A DNA stretch of 35,465 bases from an uncultured Rhodospirillales bacterium. Lineage in GTDB: Bacteria > Pseudomonadota > Alphaproteobacteria > CAAGCB01 > CAG-977. The stretch's first letter is position 1, and the number at the start of each line of letters is the position of its first letter. Below, piece after piece: positions 14,290 to 22,227 of the stretch. The position numbers were made by a program, and so were the translations under genes. The stretch is from positions 1 to 35,465 of the forward strand of contig CACYSU010000019.1 of NCBI GenBank assembly GCA_902777205.1, read 5' to 3'. Under the pieces are notes generated by a model. It ran no database searches, was not told where the DNA came from, and saw nothing but the letters and a program-made list of their open reading frames with translations.

Positions 14290-16686
14290 TCAATGGACGG
14301 GCAGAGTGATTTGCGTTCGCTTCGTCCCGTTTTTGTCCGAAACGTTCAGTGTCCCGCCGTGCATTTCGATGAACCCGCGGATCAGGGACGCGGCGAATCC
14401 GTTTCGGGCGGCGAAATTCACCGTGTCGGATTCGTTTTTAACGTCCAGCGACGTTTCTTCGATCGCGACGATCAGGTTTTTGTCGCCGGTTTGAACGGAC
14501 AGGGACACGCCGCCATCTTTGAACGCCGCGGCGACGGCGTTGTTGACAAGGTAGAACAGAACCTGCTTCAGCCTTTTTTTGTCCGCGACCAAGGTCGGCA
14601 GTTCGTCCGGACACGTCAGGTTCAGCGCGACGTTTTTCAGGCGCGCCTGTTCCTTGACCGCGTTCAAAACGCCGTTCAGCAGCGCGCCGATGTCGATGCA
14701 TTCCAATTCTAAAACGGCCGATCCCGTTTCGATCAACGCCAGATCGACCATGTCGCCGAACAGGTTTTTCAATTCGGCCGACGCGTCGAAAATCGTTTGC
14801 AGGCACGCTTTTTGCCGCCGGTTGAACCGCAGGTTTCCGCCGTCCGACAATTTTTTGACGGTGTCGGTCAGCGCGGACAGCTGCGGATTGATTTCGCGCC
14901 CCAGCTGTTCCAAAAACACGGCGCGCAGTTTTTCGGCCTGCACGGTCGTTTGTTTGAAACGGCTCAGCAGCATTTCCTTTTCCTGCGCCAAAGACGTGTT
15001 CCGCTCCTCTTCCGTCACGTCCAAAAACGAAACAAAGACGCCGCCGTCGGGCAATCCGGCCGCGGAAAATTCCAACACTTTGCCGTCGGGGCGCAGAATC
15101 TGGAAAATTTCGCCCGTGTGCGCCGTCGCGACGCCCAGCAGCTGTTCTTTCAGCGTTTCCCAGTTGTCCTCGTTTTCAAAAAACGGCTTTTGCTTTTCGA
15201 TGACTTCGAGGACGGTCAGCGGCGGCGTGTTGAAATCCGGATCGCCGATCTGCCACAAATTCAGGTACGCCGCGTTCGCCAGACGCAGCCGGCCGTCGGA
15301 ACCGAACAGCAAAACGGCTTCACGCAGGTTGTTCAAAACGGTGTACTGCGTTTCGTTCAGCATGGTCATCGACCGTTCCATGGTCAGATGTCCCGTCACG
15401 TCTTCGTAAGTGATCAGCAGGCCGCCTTGCGGATGCGGGGTCAGCATCCGGCGCAGCGTCACGCCGGACGGCAGGTGCAGGATGTCTTCGGTCGTGGAGA
15501 CCAGCGACGTGAAAAACTTTATTTCGCGGGTTTTATAGGCGTTGAAATCCCTGTTTTCCGGCAGCCGGCGTTTTTCGCGCAGCATATCCAGAATGTGGGA
15601 ATACGTCGGCGATTTGTCCAGCCATTCGGCCTCCAAATCCCACAGGTTCATGAACGACGTGTTGTAAAATTGCAGCCGCATGTTCACGTCGAACGTGGCG
15701 ATGGCCGTTTTCAGATGTTCCAAAACGCTGTTGTGGGACGCGATGTGGCTTTTCAGGTTGTCTTCCAATTCCCGTTCGCGCGTGACATCGCGCACGAAAC
15801 CGATCGTGCCGCGTTTTCCCGACGCGCGGGCGGGCAAGGGGATTTCGGATACTTCCACCCGCCGGCGTTTGCCGTCGATGACGACGAATTCGCCGGTTTT
15901 GTTTTCCTTGCCGGATGTGCGGGCGGCGACGGCCAGCACTTTGGCTTTGCGCGGGGCTTCTTCGTACACAAGTTCGCCGCCCAGCAAAACGGCCTGTTCG
16001 GGCGAACCGGCGCGCACGGCCTTGGCATAGGCGGGATTGCACGCCGCGATCTGCAGGTCTTCGCCGCGCATCCATACGGGAAAGGGCAGGGCGTCGAACG
16101 CCTGTTTCAATAAAACGTTTTTGCGTTCCGCCTCTTCCGCCCGACCGGTCAAAGCGGCCAGCCGCGCGTTGCCGTCCGTCGTTTCCCGCACCCACAGCGT
16201 ATCCACCGCGCCTTTGTTTCCGTTTGTGCGGGTTCTGAAACCTGAAACCAGAAAGCTGCGCGCGCCCGCCGCGTCGCCCAGTTCCAGCGTGAACGGCCGG
16301 TCGTCGGCGCGCATGGCATTGATCGCGCCGCTCAACGCTTCGGCGCCGGCGGCGGAAAAATGTTCCAGCAAAGCGTCAAAGGACGAATTGACGCCCTGCG
16401 ACAAATCCATCATGACGGCCAGACGGCGCGAACAATGCGTTTCGCGCAGAAAACCGATCGAATCGAACACCCACGAATACCAACCGTCGGGAAAGCTTTC
16501 CAGCGTTTCGCGCGCCGTGTCGCGCTTTTCGGCGTTCAAAACGGCCTGCCGCCGCCATTTCAGCGCGCACCGGACGCCCGCGGCCGACAACAGGACGAGC
16601 GCGATGAAAACGGCGCACAGCGCTTTCGGGTGGAAAAACGCCGATATCATCAGTTTGGTCAGGATCGAATCGAATGCCGTTGTCAT
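14290..16686 (-). CDS. DivL-like multi-PAS sensor pseudokinase
   Basis: 798 aa. One membrane helix (about residues 20-40), three PAS domains (about 190-300, 320-430 and 440-555; for example FDALPFPVWMRGEDLQIAAC and DGRLRLANAAYLNLWQIGD), then a histidine-kinase-like core. The dimerisation helix reads FLEQLGREINPQL where active kinases have FxxxxSHELRTPL, so the phosphoacceptor is Arg597 instead of His. The ATPase domain keeps the N box (FYLVNNAV, Asn715/716) but lacks DxGxG and GxGLGL (it has VAIEETSLDV and RNGFAAS). It should not autophosphorylate. Caulobacter DivL, also multi-PAS with Tyr at this site, regulates the CckA-CtrA cell-cycle pathway. Location near tsaE/addAB agrees. The DivL assignment is inference; a generic PAS sensor is possible. 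Confidence 0.78.
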   Translation of the reverse strand: MTTAFDSILTKLMISAFFHPKALCAVFIALVLLSAAGVRCALKWRRQAVLNAEKRDTARETLESFPDGWYSWVFDSIGFLRETHCSRRLAVMMDLSQGVNSSFDALLEHFSAAGAEALSGAINAMRADDRPFTLELGDAAGARSFLVSGFRTRTNGNKGAVDTLWVRETTDGNARLAALTGRAEEAERKNVLLKQAFDALPFPVWMRGEDLQIAACNPAYAKAVRAGSPEQAVLLGGELVYEEAPRKAKVLAVAARTSGKENKTGEFVVIDGKRRRVEVSEIPLPARASGKRGTIGFVRDVTRERELEDNLKSHIASHNSVLEHLKTAIATFDVNMRLQFYNTSFMNLWDLEAEWLDKSPTYSHILDMLREKRRLPENRDFNAYKTREIKFFTSLVSTTEDILHLPSGVTLRRMLTPHPQGGLLITYEDVTGHLTMERSMTMLNETQYTVLNNLREAVLLFGSDGRLRLANAAYLNLWQIGDPDFNTPPLTVLEVIEKQKPFFENEDNWETLKEQLLGVATAHTGEIFQILRPDGKVLEFSAAGLPDGGVFVSFLDVTEEERNTSLAQEKEMLLSRFKQTTVQAEKLRAVFLEQLGREINPQLSALTDTVKKLSDGGNLRFNRRQKACLQTIFDASAELKNLFGDMVDLALIETGSAVLELECIDIGALLNGVLNAVKEQARLKNVALNLTCPDELPTLVADKKRLKQVLFYLVNNAVAAAFKDGGVSLSVQTGDKNLIVAIEETSLDVKNESDTVNFAARNGFAASLIRGFIEMHGGTLNVSDKNGTKRTQITLPVH

Positions 16687-16725
16687 TTCTTTAAAATAGC
16701 GCGGGCGCGGGAAAAGGCAAAATAA

Positions 16726-16753
16726 AAAACGCCGGAGTTTCCTCCGGCGTTTT
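16726..16753. terminator. Intrinsic terminator after the first HNH-like gene
   Basis: AAAACGCCGGAG (16726-16737) and CTCCGGCGTTTT (16742-16753) form a perfect 12-bp stem with a TTTC loop and A/T flanks. It separates the HNH-like gene at 16771 from the DivL-like gene on the same strand. Confidence 0.85.
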
Positions 16754-16770
16754 GAATGTGTCGCGCGGGC

Positions 16771-17517
16771 TTAACGCTGCGCCTGTTTCGCCATCGCGGC
16801 GACCAGAATCGGTTTTTTCGCGCCGTTCTGGGGCGGGGCGAATTTTTCCAGTTCGCTTTTGCGCTGGGCGGCGTCGGCGACCTGTTTCGCCGTGTAGATC
16901 TTGGGATAATGGGACGCGTTGACGCGCGAAGCGTAATTCGGATGCACCGGCTGGTTTTCCTTGGTGATGCCGAACGATTTCGGGTCGTAAATCATTTCGT
17001 CCGTCCACGGCAGCATGACTTCCTTTTTCTGTCCCGTTCCCATGCAGTCCGCGATTTGCGGATCCAGCACGTCGTGATGCCACTGGTCGTGCGGGTACAG
17101 CGGGGTCATGATGAAGTTGGAAAATTCGTTTTTGCCGCCGCCGTGCAAAGGCAGTTTGTGATGCACGTTGTACCCCGGAACGGAACGGCCTTTTTTCATC
17201 ATGGCGATTTCGGAATCGGTCAGGCCGAGTTTGGCGCGCAATTCCGGTTCGTGTTCGTTGGCCAGCATTTTCAGGAATTTGGAACGGACGCCTTCTTTGT
17301 CGCCGGAACCGTTGAATTCGGCGCGCTTGGCTTCGCGTTCCGATTTGGGCGGAACTTCATAGGTGACCTTTTTCAGGCTCATCCCGTGGATTTTGTCAAA
17401 GTTGAACTTTCCGGCGCGCTGTTCGGCGGTGTAGCCGCTTTGTTTCTGACCTTTGTCCCTGCCGCCTTTGCCGTGGCCGCGTTTCTCGTGAACGTATTTG
17501 TAATCAATATCCAGCAT
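16771..17517 (-). CDS. HNH-type nuclease-like protein, copy A of a tandem pair
   Basis: 248 aa, soluble, no signal peptide. A Gly/Lys/Arg-rich N-terminus (about 10-35) precedes a conserved helical part (GVRSKFLKML, LGLTD). An HNH core follows: NVHHKLPLHGGGKNEFSNF (His119, His120, Asn134) and TPLYPHDQWHHD (His143, His147/148). The spacing recalls colicin E7/E9 DNases (HHxxPIxxGG, then TPxxHIxIH). A C-terminal PWTDEMIYDP / TKENQPVHPNY region is shared with copy B. It may cut nucleic acid as a stand-alone enzyme, a toxin or an effector; no immunity-like gene is adjacent. ATG 17517 has GGGGGA upstream, with its own promoter and terminator. Confidence 0.78.
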   Translation of the reverse strand: MLDIDYKYVHEKRGHGKGGRDKGQKQSGYTAEQRAGKFNFDKIHGMSLKKVTYEVPPKSEREAKRAEFNGSGDKEGVRSKFLKMLANEHEPELRAKLGLTDSEIAMMKKGRSVPGYNVHHKLPLHGGGKNEFSNFIMTPLYPHDQWHHDVLDPQIADCMGTGQKKEVMLPWTDEMIYDPKSFGITKENQPVHPNYASRVNASHYPKIYTAKQVADAAQRKSELEKFAPPQNGAKKPILVAAMAKQAQR

Positions 17518-17555
17518 GAATTCCCCCGTATGCTTTAAAGGACTCTGTTAAGATC

Positions 17556-17584
17556 AACATAGGAAAAATGGACAAAAAAATCAA
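17556..17584 (-). promoter_or_regulatory. Sigma70-like promoter of HNH-like copy A
   Basis: Minus-strand TTGATT (17579-17584), 17-bp spacer, TATGTT (17556-17561), with the start codon 38 bp downstream. Together with the upstream terminator this makes copy A an independent transcription unit. Confidence 0.5.
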
Positions 17585-17627
17585 CAAAAATTTTGCCGCT
17601 TTTTCATATTTGTTCCGGCCGCGCATG

Positions 17628-17662
17628 AAAAAGGCGGAAAACCGCGCCGGTTCCCGCCTTTT
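17628..17662 (-). terminator. Intrinsic terminator after the second HNH-like gene
   Basis: AAAAAGGCGG (17628-17637) pairs with CCGCCTTTT (17654-17662) around a loop that itself contains GC-rich pairing. On the minus strand the stem ends in a T run, 22 bp after the stop of copy B. Confidence 0.7.
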
Positions 17663-17683
17663 GTTTTTTTTTGCGCCGGAAAG

Positions 17684-18496
17684 TTATCCGCGCTGTCTGT
17701 CGCGCACGATCTGACGCAGAGCCGTTTTGACCGGCGCCTGTTTCTGCGCCTGCTTTTTCTGTTCGGCGTTTTTCGCGTCGATGGCCGCGTAGAATTCCTT
17801 CATATCTTTCTGCCGTTTGGCCACGCTGATGTGTTCGGGCTTGTACAGCTTCGGATAGTTCGCCGGATCGACGTTGGATACATAGTTCGGCTTGACGGGC
17901 TGGTTTTCCTTGGTGAATCCGAACTGTTTCGGATCATAGATCATTTCGTCCGTCCAAGGGATTTTGATTTTGCGCGTTTCGCCTTCGCGAATCCCCAAAA
18001 GCTGCGCGTCCATCACGTCCTTGTGGAACTGGTCGTGCGGGTACAGCGGGGTCAGGATGAAGTTTTTGAATTCGTTTTTGCCGCCGCCGTGCAAAGCCAG
18101 TTTGTGGTGGACGTTGAACCCGTTCGGCGTGTAGCCTTCGCGCATTCCCTGAATGTCGCGGTCGGTCAGCCCCAAACGGTCAACCAATTCCTTTTCGTGG
18201 TCTTTGGCCAGCATTTTCAGGAATTTGGAACGCACGCCTTCGACCAGAACGTTGCCGTCTTCGTCGCGCACGCCGTTGAATTCCTCGCGTTTCGCGACGC
18301 GTTCGGCCTTTGACGGGACGGTGTATTCAACCTCTTTCAATTTCAAACCGTGGATCGTGTCGAAAGAGAATTTGCCCTCGCGCTGGTCGCGGTTGTGATG
18401 CCCTTCGGAATAAAAACCGCCGTTTCCCTTGCCGTTGTTGTTGGAACGGCCTTTGCCGTTTTGGCGTTTGGCGTGAACGTACTTGTCATCAATCAT
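17684..18496 (-). CDS. HNH-type nuclease-like protein, copy B of a tandem pair
   Basis: 270-aa paralogue of the gene at 16771. The HNH region is almost identical (NVHHKLALHGGGKNEF, His130/His131; TPLYPHDQFHKD, His154 and His158). So are EGVRSKFLKML, PWTDEMIYDP and TKENQPVKPNY. Differences: a longer Asn/Gly/Lys-rich N-terminus with GHH, a 12-residue insertion (VRDEDGNVLVEG region), and a Lys/Gln-rich C-terminal tail. All putative catalytic His and Asn residues are conserved, so both copies are probably under selection for the same chemistry. ATG 18496 has GGGAG nine bases upstream. No signal peptide, no partner gene. Substrate and role are unknown. Confidence 0.78.
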   Translation of the reverse strand: MIDDKYVHAKRQNGKGRSNNNGKGNGGFYSEGHHNRDQREGKFSFDTIHGLKLKEVEYTVPSKAERVAKREEFNGVRDEDGNVLVEGVRSKFLKMLAKDHEKELVDRLGLTDRDIQGMREGYTPNGFNVHHKLALHGGGKNEFKNFILTPLYPHDQFHKDVMDAQLLGIREGETRKIKIPWTDEMIYDPKQFGFTKENQPVKPNYVSNVDPANYPKLYKPEHISVAKRQKDMKEFYAAIDAKNAEQKKQAQKQAPVKTALRQIVRDRQRG

Positions 18497-18584
18497 CGCA
18501 AAATACTCCCGATAGAAAAAGCCGGAACGGCGTCAGGCCGTTTGTTGACAAAAATATACAAAAAAACGGAAAAGCTGTCCAGCG

Positions 18585-18926
18585 TTATTTGCGTCCGTCC
18601 GCCGGTTCGCCGTCGTTTTCCGGTTCGACCGGCGCGGGTTGGCAGCGAAAGTAAACCCTGTGGGGCAGAAACACGCGGCACGACCAGTATTTGTGGCCGT
18701 CATAGGCGGCTTCGCGGCCGGTGCGGGCGCATTCCTCCTGCGCCATTTTGAAAATTTCGGCCGCGTTGGTGGAATAGGCGTTGTAACAGATCGCCACGCG
18801 GTCGGGCGTCGATTCGCCCACCGTTTTTGAAAATCCGGCTTCGCGTCTGGAATCGACGAAAGGCTGCTGGACGCATCCGGCCAGCGTCAGCGCAAACAGC
18901 AGCAGCGATTTTTTCACGACGGTCAT
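18585..18926 (-). CDS. Small predicted lipoprotein
   Basis: 113 aa. The signal MTVVKKSLLLFALTLAGC has a good lipobox (LAGC, Cys18). The mature part has conserved-looking cysteines in AICYNAYSTNAAEIFKMAQE, EECARTG, YWSCRVFLPHR and FRC, likely forming two disulfides in the periplasm. I do not know a function. GGAG precedes ATG 18926 by five bases. It diverges from the DHH gene across a 163-bp region and precedes the HNH-like copy B, but 88 bp separate the two, so co-transcription is uncertain. Confidence 0.75.
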   Translation of the reverse strand: MTVVKKSLLLFALTLAGCVQQPFVDSRREAGFSKTVGESTPDRVAICYNAYSTNAAEIFKMAQEECARTGREAAYDGHKYWSCRVFLPHRVYFRCQPAPVEPENDGEPADGRK

Positions 18927-19089
18927 ATCCGCTCCGCACAGTTATATAAAGACGGTTCATCATCCACGAAACGCGCCGGATATTCAACACCGAAAACGTT
19001 TTTTTTTCATTTGTCAAAGCGACGGTTGATTTTAACGCCGGATTTCGCTTATCCTGATTGCGGCGAATAATGACGAGGGAGCGGTTTTC

Positions 19090-20016
19090 ATGCTGGCAAA
19101 AAAACGGTTGCTGACGCGCAGCGATTTCGACGGACTGGTCTGCGCGGCTTTGCTTAAAGAGTTGGACATTATCGACGAGATACGCTTTGTCCACCCGAAG
19201 GATATGCAGGACGGGCGAATTTCCATCACCGACATGGACATCACCGCGAACCTGCCGTACGTGGACGGAGTATATATCGCGTTCGACCACCACATCAGCG
19301 AGCTGTCCCGCATCATCAGCCCCCCGAACCACGTCGTTTACCCGAACGCCCCTTCCGCCGCCCGCGTCGTTTACGAATATTACGGCGCCGAAAAACGGTT
19401 CAAAAACATTCCGCCGGCTTTGATGCAGGCCGTTGACGTTGCCGATTCGGCCAAATACACGATCGACCAGATCATGAACCCGACAGGGTGGATTTTGCTG
19501 GCGTTCATCATGGACGCGCGCACGGGGCTGGGGCGGTTCAAGAATTTCCGCATCACGAACTACCAGCTGATGATGAAGCTGGTTGACCTGTGCCGCACGC
19601 AAAGCGTCGATGAAATTTTACAAGACGAGGATGTCAGAGAGCGCGTCGATTTGTATTTCGCGCACAAGGATAAATTTCTTGAACAGTTGAAACGTTGCAC
19701 CCGCATTCACAAAACGGCGGCGCACATCTATCTGCGCGACGAGGAAACCATTTACGCCGGCAACCGGTTCATGGTGTACGCCCTGTTTCCGCAGGTGAAC
19801 ATTTCCGTGCACGAAATTTGGGGCAAGAACAAACGCAACGTCGTTTTCGCCGCCGGCAAGTCGATTTTCAACCGGACATCGAAAATGAACATCGGCGAAT
19901 TCATGCTGCAATACGGCGGCGGCGGCCACATCGCCGCGGGAACGTGTCAGGTTCCCATTGATCAGGCGGACAGAATCCGCGAAGAAATCATCACCGCCAT
20001 GGTTCAGGACGTGTAG
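19090..20016 (+). CDS. DHH/DHHA1-family phosphoesterase, copy 1
   Basis: 308-aa cytoplasmic phosphoesterase. The DHH family includes RecJ, cyclic-dinucleotide and oligoribonucleotide phosphodiesterases and exopolyphosphatases. Motif I SDFDGLVCA (Asp12, Asp14), motif III FDHH (Asp66-His68) and later Asp residues (AVDVADSAKY) supply the two-metal site. DHHA1 ends in QYGGGGHIAAGTC (about 274-286), the nucleotide-binding Gly-rich loop. Closely related alphaproteobacterial proteins are annotated as exopolyphosphatase, but nanoRNase or cyclic-dinucleotide hydrolysis cannot be excluded. ATG 19090 has GAGGGAG upstream and a plausible promoter (TTGATT 19026-19031, 17 bp, TTATCC). The stop is TAG. Copy 2 starts 5 bp later. 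Confidence 0.85.
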   Translation: MLAKKRLLTRSDFDGLVCAALLKELDIIDEIRFVHPKDMQDGRISITDMDITANLPYVDGVYIAFDHHISELSRIISPPNHVVYPNAPSAARVVYEYYGAEKRFKNIPPALMQAVDVADSAKYTIDQIMNPTGWILLAFIMDARTGLGRFKNFRITNYQLMMKLVDLCRTQSVDEILQDEDVRERVDLYFAHKDKFLEQLKRCTRIHKTAAHIYLRDEETIYAGNRFMVYALFPQVNISVHEIWGKNKRNVVFAAGKSIFNRTSKMNIGEFMLQYGGGGHIAAGTCQVPIDQADRIREEIITAMVQDV

Positions 20017-20021
20017 AGGCC

Positions 20022-20969
20022 ATGGTTGACGACAGGTTCCGGCTGGTGACCCGCAGCGATTTCGACGGGCTGGTCAGCGCGATTTTGCTCAAAGAACTGG
20101 ATTTGATCGACGACATCAAATTCGTCCACCCCAAGGATGTGCAGGACGGGCTGGTCGATATCCGCGCGGGCGACATCCTGACCAACCTGCCGTATTCCAA
20201 ATCGGCGTCCTATGTGTTCGACCACCATATCAGCGAATTGGCGCGCGTCGGCAAAAAAAGCAACAATTTCATCAATCCGGACGCGCCGTCGGCCGCGCGC
20301 GTCGTGTGGGACACGTTCGGCGGAAAGGAACGGTTCCGCAACATATCCGAAGAAATGATGGCCGCCGTGGATAAAGCCGACAGCGCCGATTACACGATCG
20401 ACGACATCCTGCATCCGACGGGGTGGACGCTGCTGAGTTTCATCATGGACGCGCGCACGGGGTTGGGGCGGTTCCACAATTTCCGGATATCGAATTACCA
20501 GCTGATGATGAACCTGATTGATTTCTGCCGGTCGCACGACCCGTCCGAGGTTTTGGAAATGCCCGACGTTCAGGAACGCGTCGATCTGTATTTCGCCCAG
20601 CAGGACAAGTTTGTCGAACAGTTGAAACGCATTACGACCGTTCACAAAAATCTGGCCTATGTCGATATGCTGAACGAAGATGTCATTTACGCGGGCAACC
20701 GGTTTATGATTTACGCGATTCATCCGGAAATCGACGTTTCGATGCACGCGATGTGGCGGGTCAACGGCCAGCGCGTCGTTTACGCGGTCGGCAAGTCGAT
20801 TTTGAAACGCACGAACATCATCAACGTCGGCGAACTGATGCTGCAATACGGCGGGGGCGGCCACGCGAACGTCGGCACCTGCCAGATTGATCTGGATCAG
20901 GCGGCGCGCGTCAAGGACGAGCTGATCGCCGTGCTGACCGATCCGCAATATACGGAAAAGAATCCTTAA
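20022..20969 (+). CDS. DHH/DHHA1-family phosphoesterase, copy 2
   Basis: 315-aa tandem paralogue of the preceding gene in the same operon. All metal-binding motifs are kept: SDFDGLVSA (Asp13, Asp15), FDHH (67-69), AVDKADSADY and QYGGGGHANVGTC. The long identical stretch MDARTGLGRF(K/H)NFRI shows recent common origin. The DHHA1 loop differs (ANVG instead of IAAG), which could change substrate choice. The two might form a heterodimer, since DHH enzymes are commonly dimeric; that is inference. The 3' end converges on the cyclophilin-like gene with only 6 bp between stops. Confidence 0.84.
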   Translation: MVDDRFRLVTRSDFDGLVSAILLKELDLIDDIKFVHPKDVQDGLVDIRAGDILTNLPYSKSASYVFDHHISELARVGKKSNNFINPDAPSAARVVWDTFGGKERFRNISEEMMAAVDKADSADYTIDDILHPTGWTLLSFIMDARTGLGRFHNFRISNYQLMMNLIDFCRSHDPSEVLEMPDVQERVDLYFAQQDKFVEQLKRITTVHKNLAYVDMLNEDVIYAGNRFMIYAIHPEIDVSMHAMWRVNGQRVVYAVGKSILKRTNIINVGELMLQYGGGGHANVGTCQIDLDQAARVKDELIAVLTDPQYTEKNP

Positions 20970-20975
20970 GTTTTC

Positions 20976-21482
20976 TTATTTTTTGACGCTTACGTCCGCT
21001 TCGACCACGGCGGGCAGCTGATCCAGCGCGTCGTAGGATTCCAGCCGTCCGACGGGAACGCCGGCCGCGGGCAGCATCGGCGTGTTCGTCGTCACGCCCG
21101 CCGGCGTCGCCCCGAACATCAGGCACAGCGCGTTGCCGTGCGGCAGCAGGGCGGCTTCGCCCGCGTGATAGGCGCGCCGTTTGGAAACGCCGCGAACCTT
21201 TGACATCGTTTTTTCGGGCAGGGGCGCGAAATACATTCCGTCGCCCCGCCGGCTCATCATCAGTTTTGCAGGCAGGTTTTTCGCCAAAGCGCGCGCCGTT
21301 TCGTTGTCGTACAGGCGCAGGATGAACGCGGTGTCTTCCACCGTCAAAACAACGGGCGGCAAATCGGCGGCGGGGGCGTCGTTCGCTTTTTCCATACGGG
21401 AAACCTCGATATTTTCGTCAACGGCGATCACAATGATCCCGACCGCAAATACCAGCAGAATGATCAGAAAGACTTTTTTCAT
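20976..21482 (-). CDS. Membrane-anchored cyclophilin-like-fold protein
   Basis: 168 aa. One N-terminal hydrophobic segment (about 3-22), a short linker, then a domain resembling the small bacterial cyclophilin-like fold: NETARALAKNLPAKL, GDGMYFAPLP, AYHAGEAALLPHGNALCLMF, GVPVGRLESYDAL. Those proteins lack the proline-isomerase active site and have no established function. The frame is open further upstream, but ATG 21482 starts the signal anchor and the upstream part runs through the terminator at 21551-21586, so it is not coding. Likely periplasmic and tethered to the inner membrane. Confidence 0.72.
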   Translation of the reverse strand: MKKVFLIILLVFAVGIIVIAVDENIEVSRMEKANDAPAADLPPVVLTVEDTAFILRLYDNETARALAKNLPAKLMMSRRGDGMYFAPLPEKTMSKVRGVSKRRAYHAGEAALLPHGNALCLMFGATPAGVTTNTPMLPAAGVPVGRLESYDALDQLPAVVEADVSVKK

Positions 21483-21550
21483 CAGCCGCGTCCCCCGACA
21501 AAACGGAAACCTTTTCGGGATTTCCCACAAAAGAAGGGACGCGTCAATAA

Positions 21551-21586
21551 AAAAAAGCCCCCCTTTGCACAAAGGGGGGCTTTTTT
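21551..21586. terminator. Strong bidirectional intrinsic terminator
   Basis: AAAAAAGCCCCCCTTT (21551-21566) and AAAGGGGGGCTTTTTT (21571-21586) form a perfect 16-bp stem with a GCAC loop. It ends the minus-strand unit starting at 22749, just after the helical-protein gene. Confidence 0.92.
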
Positions 21587-21597
21587 TATCAAACGCT

Positions 21598-22215
21598 TCA
21601 TTCAATGCAGCAATCAACCGCTTTACGCACGAACGCTTTCATTTTCGACAACGCCGATGCCGGTTTTCCGTCATCGGCCGGTTCTGCGGCAGAGGCGGAT
21701 ACGGTGCCGGATTTTTCCGTCGCGGGATTGATGTCCGCCTGTTCCAACTTTTCGGAAATCTTCGCCATATCTTCGCGCTTGTCTTCAATCCATTTGACAT
21801 CCGCCGTATCCAGCATATTCATGTTCAGCCCCCAGAACAGGCAGTAGAGTTCATAGGCGTTGTTGAACAGTTTGTACGCGTCTTCGCGGTGGCCGAGGCT
21901 TTGCTGTTTCGTGCCGACCTCCATCAATCGCATCGCCGACGCCAGCAGGTGTTTGGAAATGCACCAAACTTCGCCTTCGTACTGCGGAATGACCTTTTGC
22001 ATCAGGGTCTTACGCAGTTCGCGGACTTCCTCGATCAAATCGTAGAACGAGCTTTTGCCCGTTTTCGCGCCGCTGAACACCAGATGTTCCTCGATCGAAA
22101 TCAGGTTCATGATCGCGATCGTCAGATCCTGATCCGACGACAGGTCTTTGGGGTTGACTTTTTTCGTCGCGTCGATTCGTTCGACGAATTCCTGAACGTC
22201 TTTCGCTTTTTTCAT
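21598..22215 (-). CDS. Predicted all-helical cytoplasmic protein of unknown function
   Basis: 205 aa, no signal or membrane segment. Predicted mainly helical: LTIAIMNLISIEEHLVF, FYDLIEEVRELRKTLMQ, SKHLLASAMRLMEVG and GHREDAYKLFNNAYELY. The order of helices with EDAYKLFNNAYELYCLFWGLN is reminiscent of HEPN- or TPR-like bundles, but no diagnostic motif is present. The C-terminus is Ala/Ser/Pro-rich and ends in DCCIE. ATG 22215 follows AAGGAG eight bases upstream. The stop codon of the preceding membrane-protein gene partly overlaps that ribosome site, so the two genes are an operon. Regulation is presumably by the divergent ArsR-type protein. Confidence 0.68.
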   Translation of the reverse strand: MKKAKDVQEFVERIDATKKVNPKDLSSDQDLTIAIMNLISIEEHLVFSGAKTGKSSFYDLIEEVRELRKTLMQKVIPQYEGEVWCISKHLLASAMRLMEVGTKQQSLGHREDAYKLFNNAYELYCLFWGLNMNMLDTADVKWIEDKREDMAKISEKLEQADINPATEKSGTVSASAAEPADDGKPASALSKMKAFVRKAVDCCIE

Positions 22216-22227
22216 TGTGAACACTCC

